From a bacterium (GTDB lineage: Bacteria; Vulcanimicrobiota; Vulcanimicrobiia; Vulcanimicrobiales; SCRA01), in the NCBI GenBank assembly GCA_004298675.1, contig SCRI01000086.1, positions 124,001 through 188,000 of the forward strand: a stretch of 64,000 bases of DNA, written 5' to 3'. The position numbers and the translations under genes were made by a program. The notes below the pieces were generated by a model. That model had not been told where the DNA came from. It ran no database searches and saw only the letters and a list, made by a program, of their open reading frames with translations. Positions 17,962-25,886 of the stretch are shown here, piece by piece. The stretch's first letter is position 1; the number at the start of each line of letters is the position of its first letter.

Positions 17962-18435
17962 ATGAAAGCACGTATGAACTACCGCACCGCCAGCCCGGCG
18001 GTGCTCAACGGCATGATGGAGCTGGAGCAGGCCGTGCGCAAGCACGGCGGGCTCGAGTCCTCGCTGTTGGAACTGGTGAAGATGCGCGCCAGCCAAATCA
18101 ACGGCTGCGCTTACTGCCTGGACATGCACAGCAAAGATGCGCGCGCGGCCGGCGAGACCGAGCAGAGGCTGTACGGCCTTTCGGCTTGGCGCGAGGCCCC
18201 CTACTATACCGATCGCGAGCGCGCGGCGCTGGCGTGGGCCGAGGCACTCACGCTGGTTTCGGAGAGCCATGCTCCCGATGACGTCTATGCGGAGATGCGC
18301 GCGCACTTCTCGGAGCCGGAGGCCGTCGCGTTGACGATGGCGATCATCGCCATCAATGGTTGGAATCGTCTGGCGATTGGTTTCCGCGCGGAGGCGGGCA
18401 CGTATCAGCCGCCGGCCGTGGGCGCCGCGCACTAA
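17962..18435 (+). CDS. Carboxymuconolactone decarboxylase-family (AhpD-like) protein
   Basis: A 157-residue all-helical protein with NGCAYCLDMHSKDAR. The CxxC and downstream His are the redox-active site of AhpD-like alkylhydroperoxidases and many uncharacterised CMD proteins. It probably acts in peroxide or oxidative-stress reduction rather than in carboxymuconolactone decarboxylation. ATG 17962 was chosen because AAGGA lies 8 nt upstream; an in-frame GTG at 17893 would fall in the terminator hairpin. It stands alone between sigH and tRNA-Thr. Confidence 0.85.
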   Translation: MKARMNYRTASPAVLNGMMELEQAVRKHGGLESSLLELVKMRASQINGCAYCLDMHSKDARAAGETEQRLYGLSAWREAPYYTDRERAALAWAEALTLVSESHAPDDVYAEMRAHFSEPEAVALTMAIIAINGWNRLAIGFRAEAGTYQPPAVGAAH

Positions 18436-18502
18436 CGGCCGGCCCCTCGGGAGGTGCGGTGTGCGGCGCGTGGAACACCCGCCGGCCATCCCCTCCGAGG
18501 GT

Positions 18503-18578
18503 GCCGACGTAGCTCAGATGGTAGAGCAGCCGCTTTGTAAGCGGCTTGTCGCGAGTTCGACTCTCGCCGTCGGCTCCA
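18503..18578 (+). tRNA. tRNA-Thr (anticodon TGT)
   Basis: A cloverleaf can be folded by eye: acceptor GCCGACG pairs with CGTCGGC, the D arm is GCTC/GAGC, the anticodon stem GCCGC/GCGGC holds the loop TTTGTAA with anticodon UGU at 18536-18538, and the T arm is GCGAG/CTCGC. The CCA end is encoded. Confidence 0.97.
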
Positions 18579-18588
18579 GATGGTACGT

Positions 18589-18617
18589 ACGCCCGCCCAC
18601 GTTCGTGAGGCGGGCGT
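18589..18617 (+). terminator. Hairpin terminator candidate after tRNA-Thr
   Basis: Perfect 9-bp arms ACGCCCGCC (18589-18597) and GGCGGGCGT (18609-18617) enclose an 11-nt loop that itself can pair as CACG/CGTG. It lies 10 bp after the tRNA. No T tract follows, so it may act as a processing or pausing hairpin rather than a full terminator. Confidence 0.5.
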
Positions 18618-18707
18618 CGTGCGTTTGGCTGGTTTGCCGCCGGGAACAAGTATGATGCGTCCGCTGCCGCCGCAGCGGTATCTTTCGCGGTTGAGAGGAG
18701 TGTATCT

Positions 18708-18941
18708 ATGGACGCGAAGCAGACCTATCTCAGCGCCATGATCGCGCTGGCGACCGCCGCATTCGGCCTGATCGCGGCATTGGCTTGGAACGCGGCCATC
18801 ACCGAGCTCTTCAAGCTCGTACTCAAGCCGGGCGCCGGCATCGTCTCGCTGTTCATCTACGCCATCGTCGTCTCGCTGATCGCGGTCTGGGTGATCAACT
18901 CACTGGGCCGGCTCGCGGAGCGGGCTGCGAAGAGCGGTTAG
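18708..18941 (+). CDS. Small two-helix membrane protein (DUF5654-like)
   Basis: A 77-residue protein with two hydrophobic helices, about residues 9-30 and 44-66, separated by an amphipathic TELFKLVLKPG segment. The pattern (MDAKQTYLSAMIALATAAFG, then ALAWNAAI) resembles DUF5654 family proteins of unknown function. GAGAGGAG lies about 9 nt upstream of the ATG. It sits alone between tRNA-Thr and tRNA-Tyr. No function can be assigned. Confidence 0.75.
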   Translation: MDAKQTYLSAMIALATAAFGLIAALAWNAAITELFKLVLKPGAGIVSLFIYAIVVSLIAVWVINSLGRLAERAAKSG

Positions 18942-18971
18942 CATCGCGGCATGGACGCAATCTGCCGCCGC

Positions 18972-19000
18972 TTGCACCGCTCCATGGGCTATGGTAGAAT
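18972..19000 (+). promoter_or_regulatory. tRNA-Tyr promoter candidate
   Basis: TTGCAC (18972-18977) and TAGAAT (18995-19000) are spaced by 17 bp, and a TGG directly before the -10 gives an extended form. The tRNA-Tyr starts 18 bp downstream, consistent with a short 5' leader. Confidence 0.55.
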
Positions 19001-19017
19001 CCACAATCGTGGACCGC

Positions 19018-19105
19018 GGGTAGGTGGCCGAGTGGTTAATGGCACCAGACTGTAAATCTGGCGCGCGAGAGCGCTACGCTGGTTCGAATCCAGCCCTGCC
19101 CACCA
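19018..19105 (+). tRNA. tRNA-Tyr (anticodon GTA)
   Basis: Class II tRNA with a long variable arm. Acceptor GGGTAGG pairs with CCTGCCC (one G-U), the anticodon stem CCAGA/TCTGG holds the loop CTGTAAA with anticodon GUA at 19052-19054, and the T arm is GCTGG/CCAGC. The CCA end is encoded. The pirin gene begins 16 bp later and may be cotranscribed. Confidence 0.97.
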
Positions 19106-19121
19106 TGTTCCAGGAGAGCGC

Positions 19122-20018
19122 GTGAGCAATCTCTTGACGGGTGCCCGCGGCGAGGTCTACGGCCCGCGTGAGACGCACCTGACCGATACGTTCACGGTCT
19201 TACGCGCATTGCCGCAACGCCGGCGGCGCCTGGTGGGCGCATGGTGCTTCCTCGATCTCTATCGCGCGGACGACGAGGGACCCGCGGGCGCGCTCGATCT
19301 CTTGCCGCATCCGCACATCGGGCTTCAGACGGTGACGTGGCTCTTCAGCGGCGAGGTGCGCCACCGCGACAGCCTGGGCAACGACGTGCGCATTCGTCCG
19401 GGCGAGCTGAACATCATGACGGCGGGCTCCGGGATCGCGCACGCGGAGACGAGCATACCGCACGGTGTGTTGCACGGGCTGCAGTTCTGGATTGCGCTGC
19501 CCGACCGGCAGCGCGGCAAGGCCCCCGCGTTCGAGCATCATGCGCAGCTACCCGTGGTGGATCTGGGCGGCGCGACGGCCCGTGTGATCGTGGGCGACAT
19601 GCGCGGCGCTGCCTCACCGGCCACGGTGTACTCAGCCCTTGTCGGCGCGGAGATCGCGGCGTCAACCGGCGGTGCGATCTCGGTACCGCTCGAGCCGGCA
19701 TTCGAGTATGCCGTGCTCTCCGTCGACGGTGCGGTAACCGTGGATGGGTTGGGCTCGGACGGCGTCGGGTTGATCTACGTGGGCGCCGGCCGGGAGGTCA
19801 TGAAACTTCAGATGCAGGCGGATGCTCGCGCCTTTCTCATCGGCGGCGTTCCGCTGAACGAGCCCGTGCTGCTGTGGTGGAATTTCGTCGCTCGAAGCAC
19901 CGCGGAGATGCTGGCCGCCCGCGAGGAGTGGCAGGGCGGGGGCCGGTTCGGCCGCGTCTCCGGCTTCGGCGATCGCCGGATCGATGCGCCGCCGCTGACC
20001 ATGACGTTGCGCCCCTGA
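19122..20018 (+). CDS. Pirin-family cupin protein
   Basis: A 298-residue bicupin. HPHIGLQTVTWLFSGEVRHR, with the two metal-binding His residues, and the GSGIAHAET segment, with the further His and Glu, match the N-terminal pirin cupin. Some family members oxidise flavonoids such as quercetin, others act as regulators; which applies here is unknown. The GTG start at 19122 has AGGAG about 7 nt upstream. It follows tRNA-Tyr directly. Confidence 0.88.
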   Translation: MSNLLTGARGEVYGPRETHLTDTFTVLRALPQRRRRLVGAWCFLDLYRADDEGPAGALDLLPHPHIGLQTVTWLFSGEVRHRDSLGNDVRIRPGELNIMTAGSGIAHAETSIPHGVLHGLQFWIALPDRQRGKAPAFEHHAQLPVVDLGGATARVIVGDMRGAASPATVYSALVGAEIAASTGGAISVPLEPAFEYAVLSVDGAVTVDGLGSDGVGLIYVGAGREVMKLQMQADARAFLIGGVPLNEPVLLWWNFVARSTAEMLAAREEWQGGGRFGRVSGFGDRRIDAPPLTMTLRP

Positions 20019-20085
20019 GACGGCGATCACAATCGTTTGTCTCGGTCTGGAACGTTTAGCGGTAGATACGGGTAAAGGAGGGATG

Positions 20086-20499
20086 ATGAAGTTACGACGC
20101 GTTGCGCTGCCGTTAATGGTGATCGTGCTCGTGGCCGGATGTGCGCGTGGTGGCGCTCCTAGGGCGCTCGCCGACACCGTGACGAAGGCCGTCTACAACA
20201 ACGACGTCAGCCAGGTATCGGAGCGCTTCAACGCGCTTATCCGGCCGCAGCTGAACCGGGCGTCGGTGGGCGCGCTCTCCGACAAGATGCACGCGCAGGG
20301 CGATTACCAGGGACTGGAACCGGTGCAGAGCGACGGCAGCAGCGGCGTCTACGGCTACGCGGCCAAGTTTTCGCACGGCTCGATGCTGGTCTGCATGAAG
20401 TTGGACCAAGATGGTAAGATCGCGGCCTACCGGGTAGAGCCCTTGGGGGCCGGGCAACCTTCGCCGTCCACCGAGAACCCGTGCGCCATGCTCAAGTAG
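20086..20499 (+). CDS. Small secreted lipoprotein of unknown function
   Basis: A 137-residue protein with a basic start, a hydrophobic core and the lipobox LVAGC, so it is probably lipid-anchored outside the cytoplasmic membrane. The mature part has no family I recognise and contains two Cys residues near its end. Two ATGs are adjacent (20083 and 20086). The second was chosen because the strong AAAGGAGGG at 20074-20082 is too close to the first. It stands alone between pirin and tRNA-Gly. Confidence 0.75.
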   Translation: MKLRRVALPLMVIVLVAGCARGGAPRALADTVTKAVYNNDVSQVSERFNALIRPQLNRASVGALSDKMHAQGDYQGLEPVQSDGSSGVYGYAAKFSHGSMLVCMKLDQDGKIAAYRVEPLGAGQPSPSTENPCAMLK

Positions 20500-20561
20500 A
20501 CTCAAACGGCGCTGCGCCGGAAGGGAGCCGCCGGTTCGGGCGCCAAATTGCCGCCCGGCGT

Positions 20562-20637
20562 GCGGGAGTAGCTCAGTTGGTAGAGCACTAGCCTTCCAAG
20601 CTCGGGGTCGCGGGTTCGAGTCCCGTCTCCCGCTCCA
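20562..20637 (+). tRNA. tRNA-Gly (anticodon TCC)
   Basis: Acceptor GCGGGAG pairs with CTCCCGC, the D arm is GCTC/GAGC, the anticodon loop CTTCCAA carries anticodon UCC, and the T arm is GCGGG/CCCGT. The anticodon stem CTAGC/GCTCG contains one U-C mismatch at its second pair. The CCA end is encoded and a strong terminator follows at once. Confidence 0.95.
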
Positions 20638-20680
20638 TCGTCAAAGCCCCGTCCCATAAGGGATCGGGGCTTTTTGACGA
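20638..20680 (+). terminator. Strong intrinsic terminator after tRNA-Gly
   Basis: AAAGCCCCG (20643-20651) pairs with CGGGGCTTT (20665-20673), with an inner TCCC/GGGA pairing around ATAA, and a run of five T residues. The outer TCGTC/GACGA bases also pair, so it could work in both directions. The 214 bp that follow before the pilus operon hold no gene I can support. Confidence 0.9.
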
Positions 20681-20894
20681 TGGCGACGATCGTGACCGGG
20701 TTGGCAAGCGCGGCGGACTCGCCCTTTCCGGGACAGTTCATGGAAATGCCCCGGTGAGCAGGCTTCTAGCCCAGTGTCTCGGCTTTACAGAGACTTTACG
20801 CAAGAGGTGTATATCACACTCTTGACGGCCCTTTCTGCATCGTGTACCATGCGGACCAAGCAGCCGCCAGATAGCGGCAGACGAGCAGTAAATC

Positions 20895-21845
20895 TTGCGC
20901 TGGAAGGCGGGTGTTCCCATCGCAACGCTGGCACCGTCCCACCCCGATTCCGCTCGCGGATCCACCGTCGACGCGCTCGACGCCTTGATCGATCGCGCCA
21001 TTGCCTGCGGAGCTAGCGACATCCATCTGGAGCCGCAAGCCGAGGGCGGACGGATCCGCTTCCGGATCGACGGCACGCTGCGCCCCCATCTGACGCTCCC
21101 AAGCGGCCTGTTCGGCGCGTTGTGCGCCCGCGTCAAGCTGATCGGCGAGTTGGATCTGGGCGAGCGGCGTCTGCCGCAAGACGGCCGCACCGCATTCCTA
21201 CGCGGCGAACGCACCTACGAGACGCGCATCGCGACGCTGCCGGGTGTGCTGGGCGAGAAACTCGTCGTGCGCCTATTCGATCGTGACGGCGGTCTCCGTA
21301 GTCTGGAAGAACTGGGAATGTTGCCCGCACAGCGTGCCCGTTACGAGGCGATACTGCGCGCCCCGCATGGGCTCGTGCTCATCGCCGGTCCCACGGGCTG
21401 TGGCAAGACGACGACGCTCTACTCCTCGATCGAATTGCTGGATCCACAGCGGCGTAACGTGACCACGGTAGAGGATCCCGTCGAGCGTTACATTCCCGAG
21501 ATCACGCAGGTGCAGGTTCACGCGCGCGCGGGCATGACGTTTCCCGTCGCGCTGCGGGCGCTCTTGCGTCAAGATCCCGACGTCATGATCGTCGGTGAGA
21601 TCCGCGACGGCGAGAGCGCGCGGCTCGCTGTCTCGGCAGCGCTGACCGGGCACCTCGTTCTGGCCACGGTGCACGTCAACGACGCCGAGCGGGCGCCGGC
21701 GCGGCTCTTCGATCTGGGCGTGGAGGCGCAGGCGCTCGAGGCCGCGCTGCGCTGTGTCGTCGCACAGCGGCTCGTGCCGTGCGGCGGTGCTGGAAGGACC
21801 GCGCAATACGAGTTGCGCGAGTATGGAGCCGGCCCGCAATGCTGA
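20895..21845 (+). CDS. GspE/PilB-family secretion or pilus-assembly ATPase, short form
   Basis: Cytoplasmic hexameric ATPase expected to power pilin polymerisation. The 316-residue protein holds the N2-type domain (DALIDRAIACGASDIHLEPQ) and the ATPase core with Walker A GPTGCGKTTT, the Asp box VEDPVE and Walker B DPDVMIVGEIRDGE. It lacks the N-terminal MshEN-like domain of typical PilB/GspE (over 500 residues). It also ends soon after VAQRLVPCGG, without a four-cysteine zinc element. The start is a TTG; nothing better lies upstream. It overlaps the pilT-like gene by 7 bp. Confidence 0.85.
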   Translation: MRWKAGVPIATLAPSHPDSARGSTVDALDALIDRAIACGASDIHLEPQAEGGRIRFRIDGTLRPHLTLPSGLFGALCARVKLIGELDLGERRLPQDGRTAFLRGERTYETRIATLPGVLGEKLVVRLFDRDGGLRSLEELGMLPAQRARYEAILRAPHGLVLIAGPTGCGKTTTLYSSIELLDPQRRNVTTVEDPVERYIPEITQVQVHARAGMTFPVALRALLRQDPDVMIVGEIRDGESARLAVSAALTGHLVLATVHVNDAERAPARLFDLGVEAQALEAALRCVVAQRLVPCGGAGRTAQYELREYGAGPQC

Positions 21846-22912
21846 ACGCCTCCGCCGATCTCGCCACACTGCGCTTGCACGAATTGTTCCGCATCGCTTT
21901 TCGCTCGCGTGCGTCCGATCTCCATCTTGCTGCCGGCTATCCGCCGATGATGCGAGTCGGCGGCGCCATCGCGCCACTGGCGATGGCTCACCTATCCGAA
22001 GCCGACGTCCAGGCGCTCGCGCTATCGCTCCAAGAGAACAGGACGCACAGCGCGCGTTGCGATACCCCGCAGCATGACGACTTTGCGGTGGAGTGGCCCG
22101 AGTACGGAGTGGTGCGCGTGCATCTGTTTCGCGCGGGCGGACAGCGCATCGCGCTACGCGCGCTCGGCGGTGCGGTGCCGTCGTTTGACGAACTCGGGTT
22201 GCCGCGCCGCATTCTGGAGCTGGCGTCGCTGCGCAGCGGTCTGATCGTGATTGCCGGAGCCACCGGCAGCGGTAAGACCACGACCGCGGCCGCGCTGTTG
22301 GATGCCGCCAACGAAATGGCGGCCCGGCACATCGTGACGATTGAAGAGCCCATCGAATATCGGCTGCGCGCGCGAAAAGGGCTCGTCACGCAGCGCGAGA
22401 TCGGTCTAGACGTTGCCGACGCGGCGCACGGGATTCATGCGGCTTTGCGCGAGGATCCGGACATCATCTTTCTCGGCGAACTGCGCGATGGTGACGCCGT
22501 TGAGACCGCGCTCACCGCCGCCGAAACCGGGCATCTCGTCGTGACCACGTTGCACGCGCGCGCTGCCGATGGTGCGGTCGAGCGCATCGTCGATCTCGCG
22601 CCGGGCGAACGGCGTGAACACGTGCGCCGCCAACTCGCTCAGGTGCTGGCGGGCGTCGTTTACCAGCGTCTGGTGCGACGGGCGGACGGCGCCGGACGCA
22701 CGCCCGCCGTCGAAACCCTGATTGCGACGCCGGCCGTGCGCAGCCTCGTGCGCGAAGAGAAGATCCATCAACTACGCAATGCGATAGCTACCGGGCGCGC
22801 CGTGGGAATGCAGACGCTAGCCGCACACTTGGAAGATTTGGCGCTACGCGGCACGATCGATCGGGAGACTCTGCGCGAGACGTTACGCGAGCAGACGGCA
22901 GGCGATGCCTGA
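21839..22912 (+). CDS. pilT: PilT-family twitching/retraction ATPase
   Basis: A 357-residue PilT-like ATPase that would disassemble pili or assist assembly. It shows the PilT N-terminal SDLHLAAGYPPMMRVGG, Walker A GATGSGKTTT, EEPIEYR, the Walker B segment EDPDIIFLGELRD, and TAAETGHLVVTTLHAR. AIRNEI, the usual PilT C-terminal motif, is replaced by LRNAIATG in the corresponding place. ATG 21839 lies in the end of the previous ATPase gene. It ends in overlap with the PilC-like gene. Confidence 0.87.
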   Translation: MLNASADLATLRLHELFRIAFRSRASDLHLAAGYPPMMRVGGAIAPLAMAHLSEADVQALALSLQENRTHSARCDTPQHDDFAVEWPEYGVVRVHLFRAGGQRIALRALGGAVPSFDELGLPRRILELASLRSGLIVIAGATGSGKTTTAAALLDAANEMAARHIVTIEEPIEYRLRARKGLVTQREIGLDVADAAHGIHAALREDPDIIFLGELRDGDAVETALTAAETGHLVVTTLHARAADGAVERIVDLAPGERREHVRRQLAQVLAGVVYQRLVRRADGAGRTPAVETLIATPAVRSLVREEKIHQLRNAIATGRAVGMQTLAAHLEDLALRGTIDRETLRETLREQTAGDA

Positions 22913-24128
22913 GGCCGCGCCGTTCGAGTTCATCGCGCGCCGGGCGGACGGCACACGCGCGCGCGGCCGCCTGCGCGCCGCTTCCCGGGAGGCAGCGCTA
23001 GCCTGCGTGCGGGAGCGCGCCCTGGTGCCGGTCGCTGTGCGTGCCTTGAGGCGGCGCCGCGTCATCGCGCCTCTGAGGCTGCTCGCGCCGGCTGTCGCGC
23101 AGCGCGAGCTCGTTGGTACGCTGCGGTCGTTCGCGGTACTGATGCGCGCCGGCGTACCGGTGCTGCGCACGCTTGACGTGCTTGGCGAGGAGCAGGGTGG
23201 AGAGGCGCTCAAGGCGGCGTTTGCGCGCATGCAAGCGAGCCTCGTGCGCGGCGAGCCCCTCTCGCGCGCCGCGGAGCGCGCGGGGCTGTTCTCCCCGGTG
23301 CAGCTCGCGATGATGCGCGCGGGCGAGGCCGGCGGCATGCTCGACGAGACGCTCGAGCGCGTGGCGCGGATGGCCGAGCGCGAGCACGGGATTCGCAAAC
23401 GCATCGCTTCAGCGCTGGCCTACCCGGCGATTCTGGCTGCGGCGGCGCTGCTTTCGATCATCTTGTTGATCGGTACCCTGACCCCGGCGTTGGCGCGCCT
23501 CTTCGCCGAGCTGTCCGCTCCGCTGCCGCCGTCGACCATCGCGCTGCTAGCAGTGGGGCGGCTGCTGCGTTCGCCGTTGTTCTTGGGCGCGGCCGGAGCG
23601 GCGGCGCTCTGCGCGGGAATAGGGCTGCGTGCACTGTCCCGCTCGGCTCACGCAGCCGCCAGCGCGGAGCGGTTGGCGTTGCGCCTCCCGCTGATCGGCT
23701 CGCTGCGCCGCGCCATCGTGGTCTCCCGTGTCGCTCGTACCCTAGGCGCGCTGCTGCGCGGCGGTCTCCCCGCGCTCGAAGCGATCGAGCTCTCCGCGCA
23801 ATGCTCCGGTAGTCCGGTGGCCGCGCAGGCGCTGCGCGAGTTGCGCCGCTCGCTGCGTGAGGGCGAAGGGCTGGCGCAGCGCCTGGTCGCCGGCACGCTC
23901 TTCCCCGCACTCTTCGTAAACATGGTCCGCGCCGGCGAGGAGAGCGGCTCGCTCGACACACTCTTGGAGTCGTTGGCGGAATTTTACGACGTCGAAGCGG
24001 AGGCCGCGCTGCACGTCTTGACGACGTTGATCGAGCCGACTCTGATCGCCTTGCTGGGCGGCGTGATCGCCGCCATCGCCTTAGCCGTCTTCGTTCCGCT
24101 ATATGCTTTGATCGGGAGCCTACGATGA
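22905..24128 (+). CDS. pilC: GspF/PilC-family inner-membrane platform protein
   Basis: A 407-residue polytopic protein with two tandem T2SSF domains. Each ends in the family pattern MMRAGEAGGMLDETLERVA or MVRAGEESGSLDTLLESLA, and there are three membrane helices. It anchors the ATPase to the pseudopilus machinery. The ATG overlaps the pilT stop, and the gene ends in an ATGA overlap with the sigma factor gene. Confidence 0.92.
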   Translation: MPEAAPFEFIARRADGTRARGRLRAASREAALACVRERALVPVAVRALRRRRVIAPLRLLAPAVAQRELVGTLRSFAVLMRAGVPVLRTLDVLGEEQGGEALKAAFARMQASLVRGEPLSRAAERAGLFSPVQLAMMRAGEAGGMLDETLERVARMAEREHGIRKRIASALAYPAILAAAALLSIILLIGTLTPALARLFAELSAPLPPSTIALLAVGRLLRSPLFLGAAGAAALCAGIGLRALSRSAHAAASAERLALRLPLIGSLRRAIVVSRVARTLGALLRGGLPALEAIELSAQCSGSPVAAQALRELRRSLREGEGLAQRLVAGTLFPALFVNMVRAGEESGSLDTLLESLAEFYDVEAEAALHVLTTLIEPTLIALLGGVIAAIALAVFVPLYALIGSLR

Positions 24129-24835
24129 CCGCGAACCCAACCGAGCGCGCCACGGTCGAAGGTGAGGCGGTGCTCGCGCGCTGGCTACTCACTCGCGCGG
24201 TCGCCGATCGCAATGCGTTGGTCGAGCATTTCTGGTATCTCTGCCGGCGCGCCGCTCTGCGGCTGCGGCGCGACGCGTTGGATCGCGAAGATGCCGAACA
24301 AGTGGCGGCGCTCGGGTTGATCAAGGCCGCCGAGTATTTCCGCCCTGGCGAAGGCGTTCCGTTCGAAGCGTACGCGTGGACGATGGTGCTCGGCGAGCTG
24401 CTCCACTACATCCGGGACTCGACGCCGCTCGTGCGCGTGCCGCGGCGCTTGCGCGCGGCCGAGCGGCGCGCGGGCGTCATGCGCGACGAGTTGCGCCAGC
24501 GCATGCTGCGCGAGCCCACCAACTCCGAAGTGGCCGCCGAGCTCGGCGTCGACGTCGCGGAGATCGACGAGGCCGAGCGCGCCCGGCGCGCGCAGCGTTT
24601 CGAGGACCTCGCCCACGTGCGCGAGGGTAGTACCGTGGGGCTCTCCACGCCGGACCGCGTTGCACTCGACGTGGCCTTGGACCGGCTCGACGAACGCGAG
24701 CGGCTGCTGGTACTAGCGACCTTCGGCGCGGGGCGCACGCAGACCGAGCTCGGCGCGCATCTGGGATGCTCGCAGCGGCACGTTTCGCGGCTGTTAAGCC
24801 GTGCCTTGAAGAAGATGGCCGACCACCTTCGTTAG
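24125..24835 (+). CDS. Sigma-70-family RNA polymerase sigma factor encoded within the pilus operon
   Basis: A 236-residue protein with region 2 (DREDAEQVAALGLIKAAEYF, then FEAYAWTMVLGELLHYIRD), a region 3-like segment (REPTNSEVAAELGVDVAEI) and region 4 (ERLLVLATFGAGRTQTELGA, then CSQRHVSRLLSRALKKM). The architecture resembles SigB/SigF/FliA-type alternative sigma factors. It is translationally coupled to the upstream pilC-like gene and lies 60 bp before the pilin gene. It may direct transcription of the pilin or of the operon itself; no anti-sigma factor gene is adjacent. Confidence 0.88.
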   Translation: MTANPTERATVEGEAVLARWLLTRAVADRNALVEHFWYLCRRAALRLRRDALDREDAEQVAALGLIKAAEYFRPGEGVPFEAYAWTMVLGELLHYIRDSTPLVRVPRRLRAAERRAGVMRDELRQRMLREPTNSEVAAELGVDVAEIDEAERARRAQRFEDLAHVREGSTVGLSTPDRVALDVALDRLDERERLLVLATFGAGRTQTELGAHLGCSQRHVSRLLSRALKKMADHLR

Positions 24836-24895
24836 CGCGCGTCTGCAGAGCGGCTGTACGGGGCATTGCGCTGCCACCAGAAAGGCGGTTCAGCA

Positions 24896-25396
24896 ATGCG
24901 GCGTTCGCCAGGATTCACGTTGATGGAGCTGATGGTGGTGGTAGCCGTCATCTCCGTGCTCGCCACGGTCATCATTCCCAACTTCATTCATGCTCGCGCG
25001 CAAGGCGTGACGGCGGCCTGCGAGAGTAACCTGCGTCAGATCGCGACCGCGATGGAGCTATACTACGCCGACAACGGAGCCTATCCGAACAGCGGCGCCG
25101 TTACGCCGGCGCTCTTCGCAGGCGGCGTCGCGCCCGCGGAGAGCTACCTGGGGCAGACCCCGATCGACCCCGCTGACAATCACCCGTACGCCGTGCGCGT
25201 GCTGGCCGCCAGCGGCAATACGCCGGCGCGCTATATCATCGAAGACACCGGCGGGCACGACCCGAGCACCACGCGCGCCCTGACCGATCGCGACAACCCC
25301 AGCACCGCCGGCCAGGTTCAGATCAATGCCGACTACCTGGTCTACTCGTCGGCTAACGGCCTGCAATCGGCCGAGAATCCCAACGAAAGCCCGTGA
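24896..25396 (+). CDS. Type IV pilin / type II pseudopilin
   Basis: A 166-residue prepilin with a short basic leader (MRRSPG) cut before FTLMELMVVVAVISVLATVI, with Glu at position 5 of the mature protein. That is the type III signal recognised by prepilin peptidase. The C-terminal domain contains NLRQIATAMELYYADNGAYP, as in GspG-like major pseudopilins. ATG 24896 sits right at the leader, with AAAGGCGG about 8 nt upstream; a longer frame begins 30 bp earlier. The next gene is its probable peptidase. Confidence 0.9.
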   Translation: MRRSPGFTLMELMVVVAVISVLATVIIPNFIHARAQGVTAACESNLRQIATAMELYYADNGAYPNSGAVTPALFAGGVAPAESYLGQTPIDPADNHPYAVRVLAASGNTPARYIIEDTGGHDPSTTRALTDRDNPSTAGQVQINADYLVYSSANGLQSAENPNESP

Positions 25397-25833
25397 GCTG
25401 GCTCACTCTCGCCGTGCTCGCCGCTGCGCTAGCGGTGCATGTCACGACGGACCTGCGCGAAGGGTACGTCTACGACGTCGCCGTCTACCCGCCATTGCTC
25501 GTGCTGGCGGCGCTGGCGTGGGGCGCGGGGCGCCTAGCCGACGGCTGTACCGGCGCGCTGGCGTGCGCGGCCGTGCCGGCAGCGCTGACCGCTGTGACGC
25601 GCGGACGCGGCATGGGCATCGGTGATGCGAAGGTGGCCGGCCTGATGGGCATGGCGTTGGGGCCGTCGGCCGGCGTGCTGGCGCTCGGCTGCTCATTTAT
25701 GTGGGGCGCCGGCGTGGCGCTTGCGCTCGTGGCCGTACGCCGTCTGCGCTGGGGCGCGCGGATGGCCTTCGTGCCGTTCTTAGGGCTGGGATTCCTCACG
25801 GTCGTCTTTATGCAGCACGCTGGGGTACGCTAG
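25393..25833 (+). CDS. A24-family prepilin peptidase, short form
   Basis: A 146-residue membrane protease with about five hydrophobic helices. The two catalytic aspartates lie in TTDLREGYVYD and in GMGIGDAKVAG, the second being the GxGDxK signature. The N-terminal cysteine-rich methylase domain of full PilD is missing, so it probably cleaves but does not N-methylate pilins, like archaeal-type or TadV-like peptidases. The GTG start overlaps the pilin stop. Confidence 0.87.
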   Translation: MSWLTLAVLAAALAVHVTTDLREGYVYDVAVYPPLLVLAALAWGAGRLADGCTGALACAAVPAALTAVTRGRGMGIGDAKVAGLMGMALGPSAGVLALGCSFMWGAGVALALVAVRRLRWGARMAFVPFLGLGFLTVVFMQHAGVR

Positions 25834-25886
25834 GGCGGCTTGCCTGTCCCAAGGAGTGAACGGGCTCCGGGAGAACATGCCCACCT

